63,483 bases of DNA from assembly GCA_015680685.1 (NCBI GenBank), contig MNCI01005291.1, forward strand, positions 467,881-531,363. The letters are read 5' to 3'. How positions within the stretch are numbered: the first letter of the stretch is position 1; every line of letters begins with the position of its first letter. Below are positions 46,027-58,278 of this stretch, piece by piece. The DNA is from Gnetum montanum. Lineage: Eukaryota > Streptophyta > Gnetopsida > Gnetales > Gnetaceae. Under the pieces are notes generated by a model. That model ran no database searches and was not told where the DNA came from. It saw nothing but the letters and a program-made list of their open reading frames with translations. The position numbers were made by a program, and so were the translations under genes.

Positions 46027-47364
46027 TGTTGGCACATTTGGCCATTCCATGGAACAATTGGAATATTTTATTGGAAAAATCTATGGTTGTAAATTTATAG
46101 TTTTAATGTTGTGAGTTGGTGGGAAGACAAGGCCATGTGGTCCATTTCCGTCACTGCAACGCTCACTGGAATCATCATCTTGGACTGTCCCTAGTACCGC
46201 CTCTGCTTGCAGAGGAACAAAACGAAAGGCAAGGATTATTTGAATGATGGGGATTTTGCCAGGGTAGAAGGTCCTACCGCCAAAGTAGGGATTACAGTGA
46301 TGAAACTCCATGATACGGTTACCAAAACTAGAATTCCTGGATCTTGGAAAAATTATAGTTCAAAGCAAAAGGGAGGGTCCAAACCAAGAGATTTCTGTGC
46401 TGAAAGCAGTGTCAAATTGTACAATTATCATCTCATAGGGGTTACGCTTCCCAAGTTTGGGTAATCTAGGGCAGACTTTCCAATACCTTCTACTGTCCTG
46501 AAATTTTATTAACGGTACTTCACCGGCCACCATTGGGAATTCGTCATCACTGATAAGCCTAAGTTTGTCAGACTAATGAGACACAGATTTAAGATGGAGA
46601 TGGATTATTAACATAACAATCTCAGGACCCACATGGAAAACAAGTATTTTTCGGCCATCGCTGCATTTTGTCTATTTTGGCCCACTCGTGCTCGGCCGTA
46701 ACAAGGCAGCCGTACTGGAAGATGCGGCACATTTTTGTGGCCAATAAGGACCAACTTTTTGAGCAAAAGAATTCCTCCTCTGGTTGGCATGAGATCTTTG
46801 TAGAAATTTGATAATGGATACATGGGTGCTCTGATGAATCAAAGGCTAACATACGTCAATCTCGGTGGCACTTTCTTGGACGCCATCGGCATTTACACTC
46901 AGTTTTCTCTGAAATTCACGTTTGGTCGAGATGGCTGCGCAGCATCTAGACTCTTAAACGCCTATGTTTCTTCAGTTGAAGACATTGCCGATGCTTTGAA
47001 GGTTTTTGATGGCCATAACTGGAAGCCGATGCCATCACTGACATGGGGAGGCCAGGGACGAAATCCTTGGGACGACGAAGTTCGCTATGGTATTCGCCAG
47101 ATCACCCTGCGATGGGCAAATGCTGTGGACTCCATCACACTTGAATATGCTCAAAATGAAAAATTCTTTTGGGGAATCAGGCACGGTGGCCTCGGTGGCG
47201 GCAAATGCCACACGATTCATTTAAACTATCCAGACGAGTATCTGACGTGTGTGAGCGGCTACTACAGCACGTTGGGGCAATGGAAGCCTGTGGCAATTAG
47301 AAGCTTGGCATTTCAAAGCAACTTGCGCAAGTATGGACCTTATGGGATTGACCAAGGAACATTC
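46027..47364 (+). repeat. Element E 3' LTR, truncated
   Basis: Matches 41874-43235 nearly base for base. One difference is a 10-bp segment (GTAGCAAATT) present only in the 5' copy near 41942. Homology stops at GGAACATTC (47364), where the gag sequence of element D begins. Confidence 0.8.
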
Positions 47365-47397
47365 CTAGCTATATATGAAGACCCTATTATGATTTAA
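46822..47397 (+). pseudogene. Jacalin-like lectin, copy 2 (C-terminus replaced)
   Basis: Same protein as copy 1 and open through the site of copy 1's stop (Gln, CAA). It keeps WGGQGRNPWDD, HGGLGGG, YPDEYLTCVSGYY and YGPYGIDQGTF. After TF at 47364 it runs ten codons into foreign gag-derived sequence (LAIYEDPIMI) and stops. The missing end contains the GWYLD carbohydrate-binding strand, so a working lectin is unlikely. Confidence 0.85.
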
Positions 47398-47456
47398 TGT
47401 AGGAAATCCCTAAGACTTAGGGGGCAAAGTCCTATTTCCTAGCTATATATGAAGAG
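47364..47456 (+). repeat. 75-bp direct repeat at the lectin/element D junction
   Basis: CCTAGCTATATATGAAGA occurs at 47364-47381 and 47439-47456. The second copy is in the gag start of element D. The spacer contains CCCTAAGACTTAGGG, a short hairpin. It looks like a tandem duplication of the gag start at the junction. Confidence 0.65.
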
Positions 47457-49445
47457 CACTATAACTTGATTTGTGTCAAGATCTAGATTGACATGTTGAT
47501 TCCACAAGCAAAAGTAGAAGCCAAGAAGGAATTTGAACTCATCCATCCCAATGGGGAGGAGTATATTCCCTCCCCCTATGACTAGATATCCCTTAATGAC
47601 ATCTACGCTAGCATCCTAGCCCTTCTCATTGAGATTGATGAAGATAACCTAAAGGCTACCTTCACTAGGCAACCAAAGGAAGAGGAGGATGAGTTTAGGG
47701 TAGAATCTAAGCCCAAAAACATCCTGGGAGGGTTTTTCTAACAAACATCCCCTAAGGCCACAGATCCTTCCTCTAATGCCTTTGTTTTCTCCATGAGTAG
47801 GATATCAGCATCCTCCACCCCTTCCTACCCTATTGTGGTTGGTCCCACATTGGTCATAGCCACGCATCAGACCTAGTCAATGCCACAACCAATAACTTAT
47901 AATCCATCAATGTCTTTTGCCACATAGCCTCGATTTGTGTAGCCATCAACGATGGTTTTCATCACCATAAAACCACTAACTACCCATGTAAGGCCCACCA
48001 TGGAATTCCAAGTAATTTAGGGATCACATAGCCCCATTGTCCCATTTGTGCCTTAGATACCAACATAAACATATTTTTCCTTATTTGGTTCATAGACTAC
48101 AACCATGATGCAACTGCTTCCTCCCATCTTGCAACCAATAGTGAGGCCACATGCCTTATAATAAACATCATAGTCATATGTGTAAGCTCCATAGCCAACA
48201 TGGGCACCACAGGATCTAGGATTTGATGGAGGAGTTGACGAGGCATAAAGCCTCTACTTTCCAAAATGTCAAGATTATGGATTTTTACCAAGACAATCCC
48301 ATCAGTCCAATGGTCCTACCCTTGACACTTCCTCCTAGTGTTCCTATCCCTTAATTCAACAAGAATAACAGAGAAGGTGATCCCAATGCTCACCTTATAA
48401 CCTTCTAATCCAAGTGCTTGTTGTTGCAACTGTGGCCTCAAACTATTATGAGAATCTTCCCTATGTCCTTGACTAGGAAAGCACTTGATTGGTGCTATGT
48501 CCTACCTAGGGAATCCATATCCTTCCTTGAAGACATTATAGCCTAGTTCATTAATTGCCTTAAGTACAACTTGAAGCCCAATACTATGCATGACCAACTC
48601 ATGAAGGTCAAGTTGGAACCTCTTGAGCTTGTGCAGAAGTTCATCCAATGGTGTTATGGTCTACTAAACAAAATACTGGAGCCTATAGCCAAAACTCACC
48701 TTTTGGTTATATTTAATGGAATAATCAATGATTGCATTAAATCTAAGCTATACTATCTATATCCATGGACACTTAGTCAAGCGTTCTCCTAGACCAAGAA
48801 TATAGAAGATGCTACGGAGGCCAATCATGACTTGGCCTACATGGCATATAAAAACCAACATACATGGGGGGATAAGGAGAAGGAAAAAAATTAACAATGT
48901 GGTTATAGCAATAGTAGAAAAAGAGTCCAAGACCACTAACCAGGGGCCAAGGACCAACCCACCTAGGAACCCTACTAATAACAATTGAGATAACCGATCA
49001 TCAACCTCGAGGGCCACTGCATCAACCAAAACTAAGCCAAAATTTGAGTAAAAGGACTATAGCAAGTACAATATCCTACCTTTGAAGTCATCTAAATTGT
49101 TAGATCAACTATTGAAGAGTGGGTGTATACAATATAAGAAAATGACCGAAGCCACTCAAAAGAAGCTTGAACAGCTATGCAAAATAGCTAAAGATCCTAC
49201 CCAAGAAATAAAGGATGATCCTCAATTGTCTAGGTACTTTAAACTAGACTACTTTTGCCACTATCACCAAGTATGTAGTCATGACATAGAATTCTGCCTC
49301 ATGCTAAAGGATGAATTGCAAAAAATGATAGATAGGGAAGAGTTGATCTTGGATGCTTCCAACTCAGTTCAACCAAAAAATTAGTTGATGCAACTGTACA
49401 AGGACCCATTGAATACTAATAATAGCCCCTATGTTATTTCATCAT
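47440..49445 (+). pseudogene. Element D gag remnant
   Basis: Recognisable in order: EHYNLICVKI near the start, a Pro/Thr-rich linker, MDFYQDNPIS-like and EGDPNAHLITF (about 48280-48400), KALDWCYVLP, LKYNLKPNTMHDQL, CIKSKLYYLYPWTLSQAF (48730-48785), a Lys-rich linker, and YFKLDYFCHYHQVCSHDIEFC (49235-49297), the knuckle-like end. Frameshifts and stops are numerous. It is homologous to gag in A, B and C. No protease follows. Its 5' LTR and PBS are absent, so the element is truncated at the lectin junction. Confidence 0.75.
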
Positions 49446-49989
49446 TCACGGTGATAACATAGTTCTCTTGGATATCAAGAATGTGAATATAAAGCAGGGG
49501 TCTAAAATGAAGCTTTAGGAGGAAACTCCCAACCACAAAGTCCATCAACCCAAGAGAAAGGAGCAAGCCAAGAATGAAAAAAATGGACAATGGAATATGT
49601 TATGGGATGAAATCAATTCTAACATCATTAGTGAAGGGGATGGTGAGTAGAAACTTATGCAGAATAGGTCTTATACATTTCCTATCCTTTCAAAGATTAG
49701 GAAGATTTTGCACAAGTAATGTGCACTCCTATTCCTTCCATGCTATGCCTTTGTAACCTTTATAACCACATGTACCATAATTGTTTAGTCTAATTTTTAT
49801 TTTTGTTGATTAGTTATGCTTTTTTCTATGTTTTATTCTACTTTTTATGCATATACCCTAGAAATCTATTTTAGCTATATTTCTATTTATTATAGTTTTT
49901 TCATCTTTCTTTACTTTATTGTTTTACATGATATAAACTAAAAAAGAATCCATAAAAACTTTAAAATAGAAAAAAATCACCAAAAAAAT
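49446..49989. other. Element D spacer
   Basis: Non-coding and T-rich from 49790. No protease homology found. Leads into the motif array shared with element A. Confidence 0.45.
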
Positions 49990-50165
49990 ATGAATGTTTT
50001 TTCAACATCATGGGCCCACCATGGCCTTAAACTAGCAATGTAACATGACCTACCATGGCCTAAAACTGGTAGTAAAAATAGTCACATAACATGGTCCACC
50101 ATGGCCTTAAACTAGCAAAACACTTGAACAACCTATGCCTTCCATGACCTAAAACTAACATGCAT
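49990..50165 (+). repeat. CCATGGCCTTAAACTAG motif array
   Basis: Four or five copies of a unit with core CCACCATGGCCTTAAACTAG or CCATGACCTAAAACTAAC, 35-50 bp apart. Same layout and similar core as the array after protease in element A. Confidence 0.65.
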
Positions 50166-50210
50166 CTTTTTTACTTTATTTATATTTATCATTCAATCGT
50201 GTTGTTTAGC

Positions 50211-50319
50211 CATTTAAATTTATAACCAAAATCATCAACATAGCCATTTTAACAAAATCATTAAATTCTAGTGTTATAAATGTTGTAAATGGCTATGTTG
50301 ATGATTTTAAATTTAAATG
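50211..50319. repeat. Inverted repeat with about 40-bp arms
   Basis: Arms 50211-50252 and 50282-50319 share CATTTAAATTTA..ATCATCAACATAGCCATTT and its reverse complement with few mismatches, around a loop of about 29 bp. It could form a stable hairpin or be the remains of a small foldback element. Confidence 0.7.
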
Positions 50320-50345
50320 TTGAATGTTATAAATGTTATCATGAC

Positions 50346-50429
50346 TTCCAAGGGTAGATGTTGAAGGTTGTTCTTCAAATGATGGAGAATTTGATCCTCC
50401 ATTGTATTGGCCTAATCAATATCTCTGAG
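50346..50429. other. Boundary between element D array and antisense pseudogene
   Basis: Start of a plus-strand open frame (50358-50612) that overlaps the antisense coding remnants; no motif supports it. Confidence 0.3.
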
Positions 50430-53400
50430 ATCAATACTTGTGAGGATGGTAGTCTTGTATATTGTTTTCCAAGCAGGTGGTGCTCATCTAATAGTTTTCA
50501 TATATGTCTCACCTACAATAGTGGTGATCTAAGGAGTAGGAAATTTCTCCACCATGAGAGTACTCTCAAAGAGTTGGTAGGCACTCTCTACCTAGATCTC
50601 CTAAATGAATAGCTCTCTCTTGCATTGTTCAACTAACTCCTCTTTAAGCCAATTTAGGTATACTATTGCTTGTGATCCTTTTATGTCATACCCCACTCTA
50701 GGACCCAAGCATAGTGATCTTTCCAATCCTCAACTTTTTGGGAGATGAGATTACTCTACATCCATTACTCTACTAGCTCCCATGAGAGTGCTACCTTGTC
50801 TTGGATGGTATGCTAGTAGTGGGTTCATGTGATCTCTTTGGTCTGTAATTCCCCTGAGTTAGCCACTTAGGCTTTCACAAAGGCCTTGTGTTCTTGGAGA
50901 TCTTTGATCACCTCCTCCTACTATTGATTTTTCTCTTTCAAGGTCACAACTTGCTTCCATAAGGATTCATTGGACCTCTCCATATCCCATGAAGTTTTTG
51001 TGCATGAAAATGCTAGATCAATAGTAGTTTCATACAATTGTAGGAGTACACTCTATATATTAGAGGGGAACTTTGGCAAGGAGTCGATCTCCATGTCTTA
51101 GCGAGGATCCCACTCCATAGATGGCACTACAGGTGATACATAACCATAAAATATGACCATAAACATAGTTTACAACCTAAGATAGCCATAACATAAACAC
51201 AACCTATAACATAGCTAAATCACTAAAGCATAAAAAATAATGTTCTTACCTATCTCAGGTGCAGCTTATTGCAATAGGTCAATGATGTCCTTGGTCATTC
51301 CCCACATGAACTCCACCTTGTTTGGGACATCTACCCATGGTTTCTTGTGAAACTTAGGGATAAGATCCTACAATGGTGGCTTAAGAAGTACTATAAGAAT
51401 AATAATCATCAAATGGTTAGGATAAAAACCAAACTTAAAACCATAGGATATAATGAGAAGTGTTAAGACATGTGCATACCTGGCTTCTCCTCTCTTTCAT
51501 TTGGGATGATGATGGGGGATGTACCTAGCACTGCCTCACCAAAAAAGGCATCTAGATCATTTGGGATGATGATGGGGGATGTTGGCTAATCATTTAGTCT
51601 CATGCTATTATAAGAGCACCTCCTCTGTATGTCTTTGTTCTTCCTCCGTTGTGGTGGCTGCACACCTCTGCACTTCCTCCTTCATGGTAGCTTTGGCTAC
51701 CATGTTCCAATGATTGTCTATAATCATGGCATATAAAAAATTGATTAACACATAAATCCATGACATATCCATAAATCTTAAAACATAGAATAATCAAAAC
51801 ATAGTTAAAACATACTTGTAACTACTTGATGTGATGTATTAAGCTTAAACTTAAGCTTCTGCTAAGTGGGATGCTCTAACACTAGTGGTGCTTCCTCTAC
51901 AGGCCTCATGAGCTTTACCCTAGCTATCCCTTTTGCCTTTCTACATAAATATTGAGCCTCTAAAATTCTTGCTAGAATTGTGAGGGGCTCATCCCCTATG
52001 TTGTTAAGGGATTCAAACTACTTATCACCAAGATCCTTGGTGGTAATAGATAGCTAATCATCCACCTCATCTGGTGGGTTCTAGGCTTTCATGATTGGAT
52101 AAATGTGCTCTATCCAAGGCCTAAAAAGTTGGTCTAGGTCTTGGACAATCCATCGTCCATTCCTCCACACCATTAAGAACTCAAAAAACCTCTTCAAATA
52201 ACCTATAGAAAATGAAAAATGCATGTGGATTATGGTAAAGGTATCATCACAGAGTTTGAGAATCTTCACCTAAATCTTGATAGCCAAAGTAGCTACCCAA
52301 TTGAATATGGTACCGTCTGTTAGGACCCTTTGAAAAGTTCACCCCTACATGATTCCAATTATGTTCTTTTGTAATAATAATTTATGAAGCACATGAGACT
52401 TGAACAAAGCATATGATGCCTTTGCCTCAAGGTTTGTGAAGCTATATGCAGAAAGTCTAGAGTGGCCCTTGCTAGTATCAAACCACTTGAAAACTTCCTC
52501 ATGATGGCATGCTTCCTTCACTAGTTTGGTGGCAACCTTTATCCCATCAATGGGAACACCAAACAAGTTGTAAATGGTACCCTCATCAATGGATATAGTA
52601 ATCGATATGTCTTGAATCATGATACTAAAATTATTAGCTCCTTTGTCAAAAGAGTCAATGACATTCAACGTCTTGGTAGCAAGGATAGAAGGGATACATA
52701 CCATAAACACATCAAGTAGACCCACATGCTTAATGTATGCTTGGTTGTACCTAGGTGCTTGTCTCCTTAACCACCGCTATGCTAGTATCACCTCACACAA
52801 CTTTAGGATGAGGGCATTCTCATATTATTCTGAAATTGATAAGGTGGCATTGGTAGAGGTGGAAGGTCCTACAAGGCAACAACCAAATGTTTAGCATCAA
52901 CATAGGAATGTTTAATAACTAATTAAAATGATAGAACACTTAAAAATTTAGCAACATAAAACATTAGATGTGACAAACCTTATGTTTATCTCTTTCTTCT
53001 TCTTGCTCAGTGTGGCTTGAGTAGAGGTCCAAGCTATGAAGGTTTGATCTTGGATACTCTTGGAGCCCACCCACTAGTGGTGTATCATCTTGTTGGCCAC
53101 AAACTTCTTGTAGATGAGGCTGAAGTTTTTAGTATATCTATCAAAGTCCTCTCTTAACTATTCACACACAATAGTTCTAGTTTTAGGATCCTTGGTAAAC
53201 ACATCTAAGGTGGTTTGAGCCATTACCAAGGTTTGATCATTAGTGATCAAGCCTTGATCATTGACCCTATACTTGCAAGAAGTTCATAAAACCGACAAGT
53301 TAGAAAAGGTAATTTAACCAACAAAGCTAAAAAAAAACATAAAAATACTATAACAACCATGCTTACCCCTACAAATGATATATGGTGCTAGGAGGATTCT

Positions 53401-53830
53401 AAAATAAGGTGTGGACTCTATGTGCCACCATCAGAGTATTGTTAGCATTATACTAACTATACTCTAGCATAGTCAATATCTCCATGAGGTAGCATGTGCT
53501 AATCATGTTTGCAGCTTTCCCGATTGCCTAAGGTGGTGGATTTTTAGTGATGAACCTATTGATTAGACTTGATGCCTAAGGCATCAATGTCTCCACTATG
53601 ACCTTGGCCACATATGTAGACAAGTGTGACCATAGCATCATATTGAAATTCTGTAGGATGTAGGTAAGGAATTCCCTTACCCTTGATTGAAACCATAGAG
53701 AGCTCCTCTCTAAGGTTATGTGAAGAAAATGGGTGTTTATCTTAGAGTGGCTAATGTAGTACAAGATGCTCACTAACTCAACAATGATGAGTATGGGATT
53801 CCAGAAGGCCCTACATGGAAAAGCAAAAAT
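50430..53830 (-). pseudogene. Multi-exon antisense pseudogene of unknown family
   Basis: Minus-strand protein-like blocks separated by short AT-rich stretches with splice-like ends. For example, GTAAGC follows 53367, GTTTGT follows about 52982 with TTGTAG before 52870, and GTAAGA follows about 51246 with CCTGTAG before 51127. Protein pieces include ITLERSSLWFQSRVREF, FSLIYKKFVANKM, a longest open block at 52725-52345 (IDEGTIYNLFGVPIDG, SAYSFTNLEAKASYALF), a Trp-rich block (FLMVWRNGRWIVQDLDQL, about 52170) and a C-terminal coiled-coil-like part (51060-50430). Several stops break it. It may be a transposon-carried ORF of the plant-transposon-protein type or a decayed host gene. I do not recognise the family. 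Confidence 0.5.
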
Positions 53831-55700
53831 ATTACAACCAATTAGAATTTATTGGTAAGTTTGTAAAACATCATAGTTAGGGGTGATATTAGCCCATGTA
53901 AAAAAATTTAAGGTGCTTATTTAGATTTATCTAAGGATTGAATAACAACCTTATTACAACCTTTCATAGAATTATACGTTATAGCCAAGGCGTTATGGCC
54001 TAGATAACACATCAATCAACACAACCAAAGTTAAAGCCTAGAAAATAGCCAATAGCATGAATGTTACCAAAAATAGTAAAAATTTATTATGACCTTCAAA
54101 ACCAATTTTAGAGCATTACAAAAATTCCTAGACATCCCCAAGGGCATGGAAGTTGAGAAGAGAAATCTCTAAGTATGTCAATAACATCCATCCCCAAAGG
54201 GGTAAATTGCTACAACCAAAAATTAAGCCTAATTGACATAACCCTGATTAAAAATTTACTAAAAATTCATCCAAGCTTTGATTTTAGTGATTCCATCATG
54301 GAAAGAATCCTAAAATCATAATCTTTTCAGCCATAGCCATTATAACTAGAAACACATAACCATTTTTACATAAAACATAGCCAAAAATAGCAAAATTGTA
54401 GCCATCAACCTAAATACCTTTTCATGTAGGGTTGGAAAAAATTCACCAACAATTCATTTGACCTCCAAATAGAGTGATTCCACCACTATTTAAAATTTTT
54501 AATTGAGCCCTACATATCAACATAACAAAAATTCAAAAACCCTACCATTTATTCAGAAAAACATTCATTAATTTGAATGAAAATCTAAAAAATAGCACAA
54601 CTCCTACTCACATAACCTCATTGAAATGACCATAACTTTATCATTTTGCATCCAAATTAGATGAAATCATAGTAATTGCTAAGCTTAAACATAATCCTAA
54701 AAACACATAACCTTAGATTTTTCAAACTTTGAGCCATTTTCTTAGTAAGAAATACACAACTTTGCTTGTTTTTTTCATCACAAAAGCATGCAAAAACCAA
54801 AATCCATAAAACCCAACTTAATCTAGCTATGGATCATAACCAAAATGGTCAAAACAAATCATATCCACATAGAAACATATCAAAATAAGATGGTAGGATT
54901 TTATTAAAATTAAATTTTGACAAACATTAATGCCTAGATCTAAGAAAAATGACTCTAGCTTCAAATTTTAGAAAAAAGCATGAAAAGAATAGATCTATTT
55001 TCGAAAATCAAATCTATGAAAGAAAAAATAGAAAAAAAATATTAGATATAAATAGAATGAACAAAAACATGAGGTAGGATTTCATTGGAATTTCATTGTA
55101 TCCCATCCCTCAATGTAGATCTGACAAAAATGGCCATACCCTAGTTAGAAAAACAAGAAAAACATGTAGAAATTGAAAGAAAAATGACTAGAATATCCTA
55201 CCTTGGGATAGAAATAAAAGATTCTTGGATGGAGATTGGCCTAGGAGGTTTCTATAGGGTTTCTAAATTCTCATCTATCTTTTTAGATCTAAGGGTTTTG
55301 GCTCTTGCCTCCATGTTGCCTCACCATAGTCACACCAACATTGAGAAACTCTAAAATCTAGATGGGATGGAGGTTTTATGTTAGTTGAAGGAAAGATCTA
55401 GTGATTCCACATTGAATATTGATGTAATTTGCAAGAAAAATCTCTTCTTGAGCTTTCCTTCAATGCACTGTATGTAGGAATGACAATTTCTGATGGTTGT
55501 TTATAAGATTTGACAATAAAAATCCAAGCTAAACCTAAATGCCCATCTCTAAGCCACTCTTGCCAATTTGGTTTACTAGAACTCAAAGTGCATTGAAGTG
55601 TAAGGGGTGGAATGAATTTTCCATGCTAGGATTGCTAGGAGATAAGTTTAATTTTCAAAATTTTGAATTTTGGGTAGTGGGCCCTACTATACACATTCAC
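53831..55700. other. AT-rich DNA without recognisable gene
   Basis: Very AT-rich with many ACATAGCC-type words and A runs; no open frame with protein character. Could be an intron or upstream part of the antisense pseudogene. Confidence 0.4.
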
Positions 55701-58140
55701 TCAGCCTAGAAACTTCATCAATGGTGGGGTTTTGACCCCTTGGACACATAGAGTTATGTTCAAGACTTAACCCCCATGCATCCACATTGGGGATACCATG
55801 CCCAGTGTGGATATATGCCTCCCACCAACTAAAACCCCTAAAATCTCACTTTCTTGCCATTTTTGGCAACTATAACTTATCTCATCCAACCTTAGGCCCC
55901 AAAAGCGGGTTAAAACTTATAAAACCTAGAAATATTAGGTTTTCACTCTAGGGAAACACTACCTAGTGTGGAAGAATAGGGGTAACATTCATTCTTACCT
56001 CCCAACACCCATCTAGCCTATGTTTGCCCCTTTAAGTGGGCTCACATGATCTAGAACCCCTCTAGTCACCCTCAGTAGCCTTGGAACCCCACCAAATCTA
56101 GTTGAAATTGCTTAAAAACCTGGGATTTGGTTGTTCCATATTGGGTGAGGACTTGTTCATGTTGGGCATCTTAGCCCTAGCATGAATAGATGGGGGTATG
56201 ACCAAAATGACCTAAGTTGACTACGTAGTAGCCATTTTTCAAAGCCTAACACTCCTTGGTAGCCTTTGGTAGCCTATTTTGATCTTTAAATAAGTTGACT
56301 TCTCATCGATAGTATATTCCACATTAGTGAACCCCCCTCCATGTTGCTTAGTATGTAGCCAGCATAGAAACCTAAGGGATATGCAAGAAAACCTCATTTA
56401 TGACCTAAAATAGCTAAGTGCCCTACTCTTATGATCCCTAGACCCTATCAAGACTTGTTGAAGCTTCTAGATGCCTCAAAGTTGAACAAAAATGACATTA
56501 AAAGACCATCCCCATATCATCCATGCTAAGGCCACCATGTCTAGTGTGAAGGGGGTTGGCTACATGCAGTATTTAGAAGGGTTCAAGCTGCTCAATTTTG
56601 ATACTAAATATTGATCTTTGACATTAGTAAGCCTAGAAGCTGATATGCATGGTTTATTAGCTATCAAATTGGCCTAAATCTAACATTATTGATTCATCCT
56701 TACTAAGGAAGACCTCTTCCATGCTACCTAGCATGGAAATAGCATGGATGTACCTAGGAAGATCCATGGGGAGTCCCAGATGCATGAAAAAAATGTCAAA
56801 TTTCCTTGTACTTGCACTAGAACCTTGACAGCTCTTTTGGAAGCCACCAGATTGACAAAAATCAATAAAAATCAATCTCATAGGGATCTTCCACTTTAGG
56901 AAGGACCTCACACATGCTAAGAATCCTAGATCTAGCATGGATTTAGAGGGGTGAAGCCAAAACTATTAAAGTTTGCATAGCAACAAACTTTTGGAAGAAA
57001 CCCAACCCTTTTAGAAGGCTTCAGACTTCTGAAAGTAGATTGAAATTGTCCAAAATTATTTTCCTTGGATTCTCTATAGTTAGGAGGGCCCAATCCATGC
57101 TAAGCATGCTAGATCCAATGTGGATGAAAGGGGGATGAAGTTCAAAAATAACCTAACGACCCTTGAAATGACTAGATTTTGACCATAGGCATCAACAATT
57201 GACACTAACAACCCTAGAGACCAACATGCATGGCCAAAAGGGACTAGAAAATAGTAGAAAATAGAGTCCCTTGGTTCTTCCATGTTGGGAGCCACCTCTT
57301 TCACATTGGCTAACATGGAAATAGGGGGTGGGGGGTAGGGGTAACTTGAGGATGACTAAAAAATGGCCCTTAGAGATCTCAAACAGACACTAGATAGCCT
57401 TGTGTGCATCCTCAGACCATGTTTTCACCTTTTAGATCCCTAAAACCCTTCAAAATTGATCCCAAATAGTCAAAAAGCTATCCCACTTGATCTTCCTAGA
57501 TAGATCCACACTGGAAACCCCACCTGCAACATGGAAAAAATGGGGTAAGCCAAAAAACCACTTAGGAACATCCAAAACTACCGAATATTGACCTTAAAAC
57601 CTAGCCCTTCACCCTGTTAACTCTAGGAGTTGACATGCATAGTTGATTATGATCCAAACTGGCCTAGACCTAGAATTCTTGATTCATCCACACTAGGGAA
57701 GGCCTCTTCCACATTGGGAAATCTAGAAATAGCTTTGGAGAGCTACCTTTCAACTTTTAGTGATAGATCAACACTCTTGGAGACCAAAAATCTACACCTA
57801 AGAAGCCTACGACCTCATAGCCTTAGGATTATGCTCATTTAACCTCATTTTTTCCTTCAAAACTCATCCACCTACATCTTACATGCATGAGTAACTCCCC
57901 CAACATGGAAATAGGTGGGGGGAGGAGGGGTGAATCCTTAAATTCCCTCATATAGCCTCCAAACACGACCAAAATTAGCCAGAAACTTGGAAAATCATGA
58001 TCCATAGCCCTAGGAACCTAGAAACCTGGTCATTGTGTTTTAAAACCATCCCAAAATCATAGAATAAGTGCACCCCCAGTCTTCCACAATAGGGCCATCA
58101 TGCTTAGCATGAAAAAAAAGGAAAAATAAATTTCAAGTTG
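55700..58140 (+). repeat. Decayed tandem repeat block (CCATGCTAGG / CCTAGCATGG type)
   Basis: About a dozen irregular units of roughly 180-200 bp. Each has a pair such as CCATGYTAGG...CYTAGCATGGA, followed by GGGGGTGAAGCC-like and GACCTTGA/AACCTAG phrases. The design (inverted core in a 190-bp unit) is like the arrays in element A's LTRs. It may be the array of an old LTR, possibly the 3' LTR of element D or an extension of element C's LTR. Confidence 0.5.
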
Positions 58141-58278
58141 TTTTGGCACTTGAAACTAACTTAAATGACTTCAAAATGAAGCTAGGCCATGCACAACTCC
58201 TAGATCTAGGCTCCAGCTACTAGTTTGAGCTTGTTTGATCATATTTTAGCTTGGATTTTGATCCTCCATGTTGTGCTC

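Larger units (their letters stand above)
41874..47364 (+). mobile_element. Element E: short LTR element with a lectin gene inside each LTR
   Basis: A direct repeat of about 1.35 kb (41874-43235 and 46027-47364, about 97 percent by eye) flanks a gag-bearing segment. At the inner border of the second copy is a polypurine tract (AAGGGGGCAGAAA) followed by TGTTGGCACATTTGG, a canonical LTR start. The first copy continues through a TATA box (44013) to GCAGCA at 44610, followed five bases later by a PBS-like TGGTAGCATAATAGG. This fits 5' LTR 41874-44610, internal region 44611-46026 and a truncated 3' LTR 46027-47364. The jacalin-like lectin lies in the U3 part of both LTRs. The internal region is too short for pol. 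Confidence 0.75.

Noticed and set aside
50358-50612. Plus-strand open frame of 84 residues after the element D array
   Set aside because: Overlaps the better supported antisense coding blocks and shows no motif.
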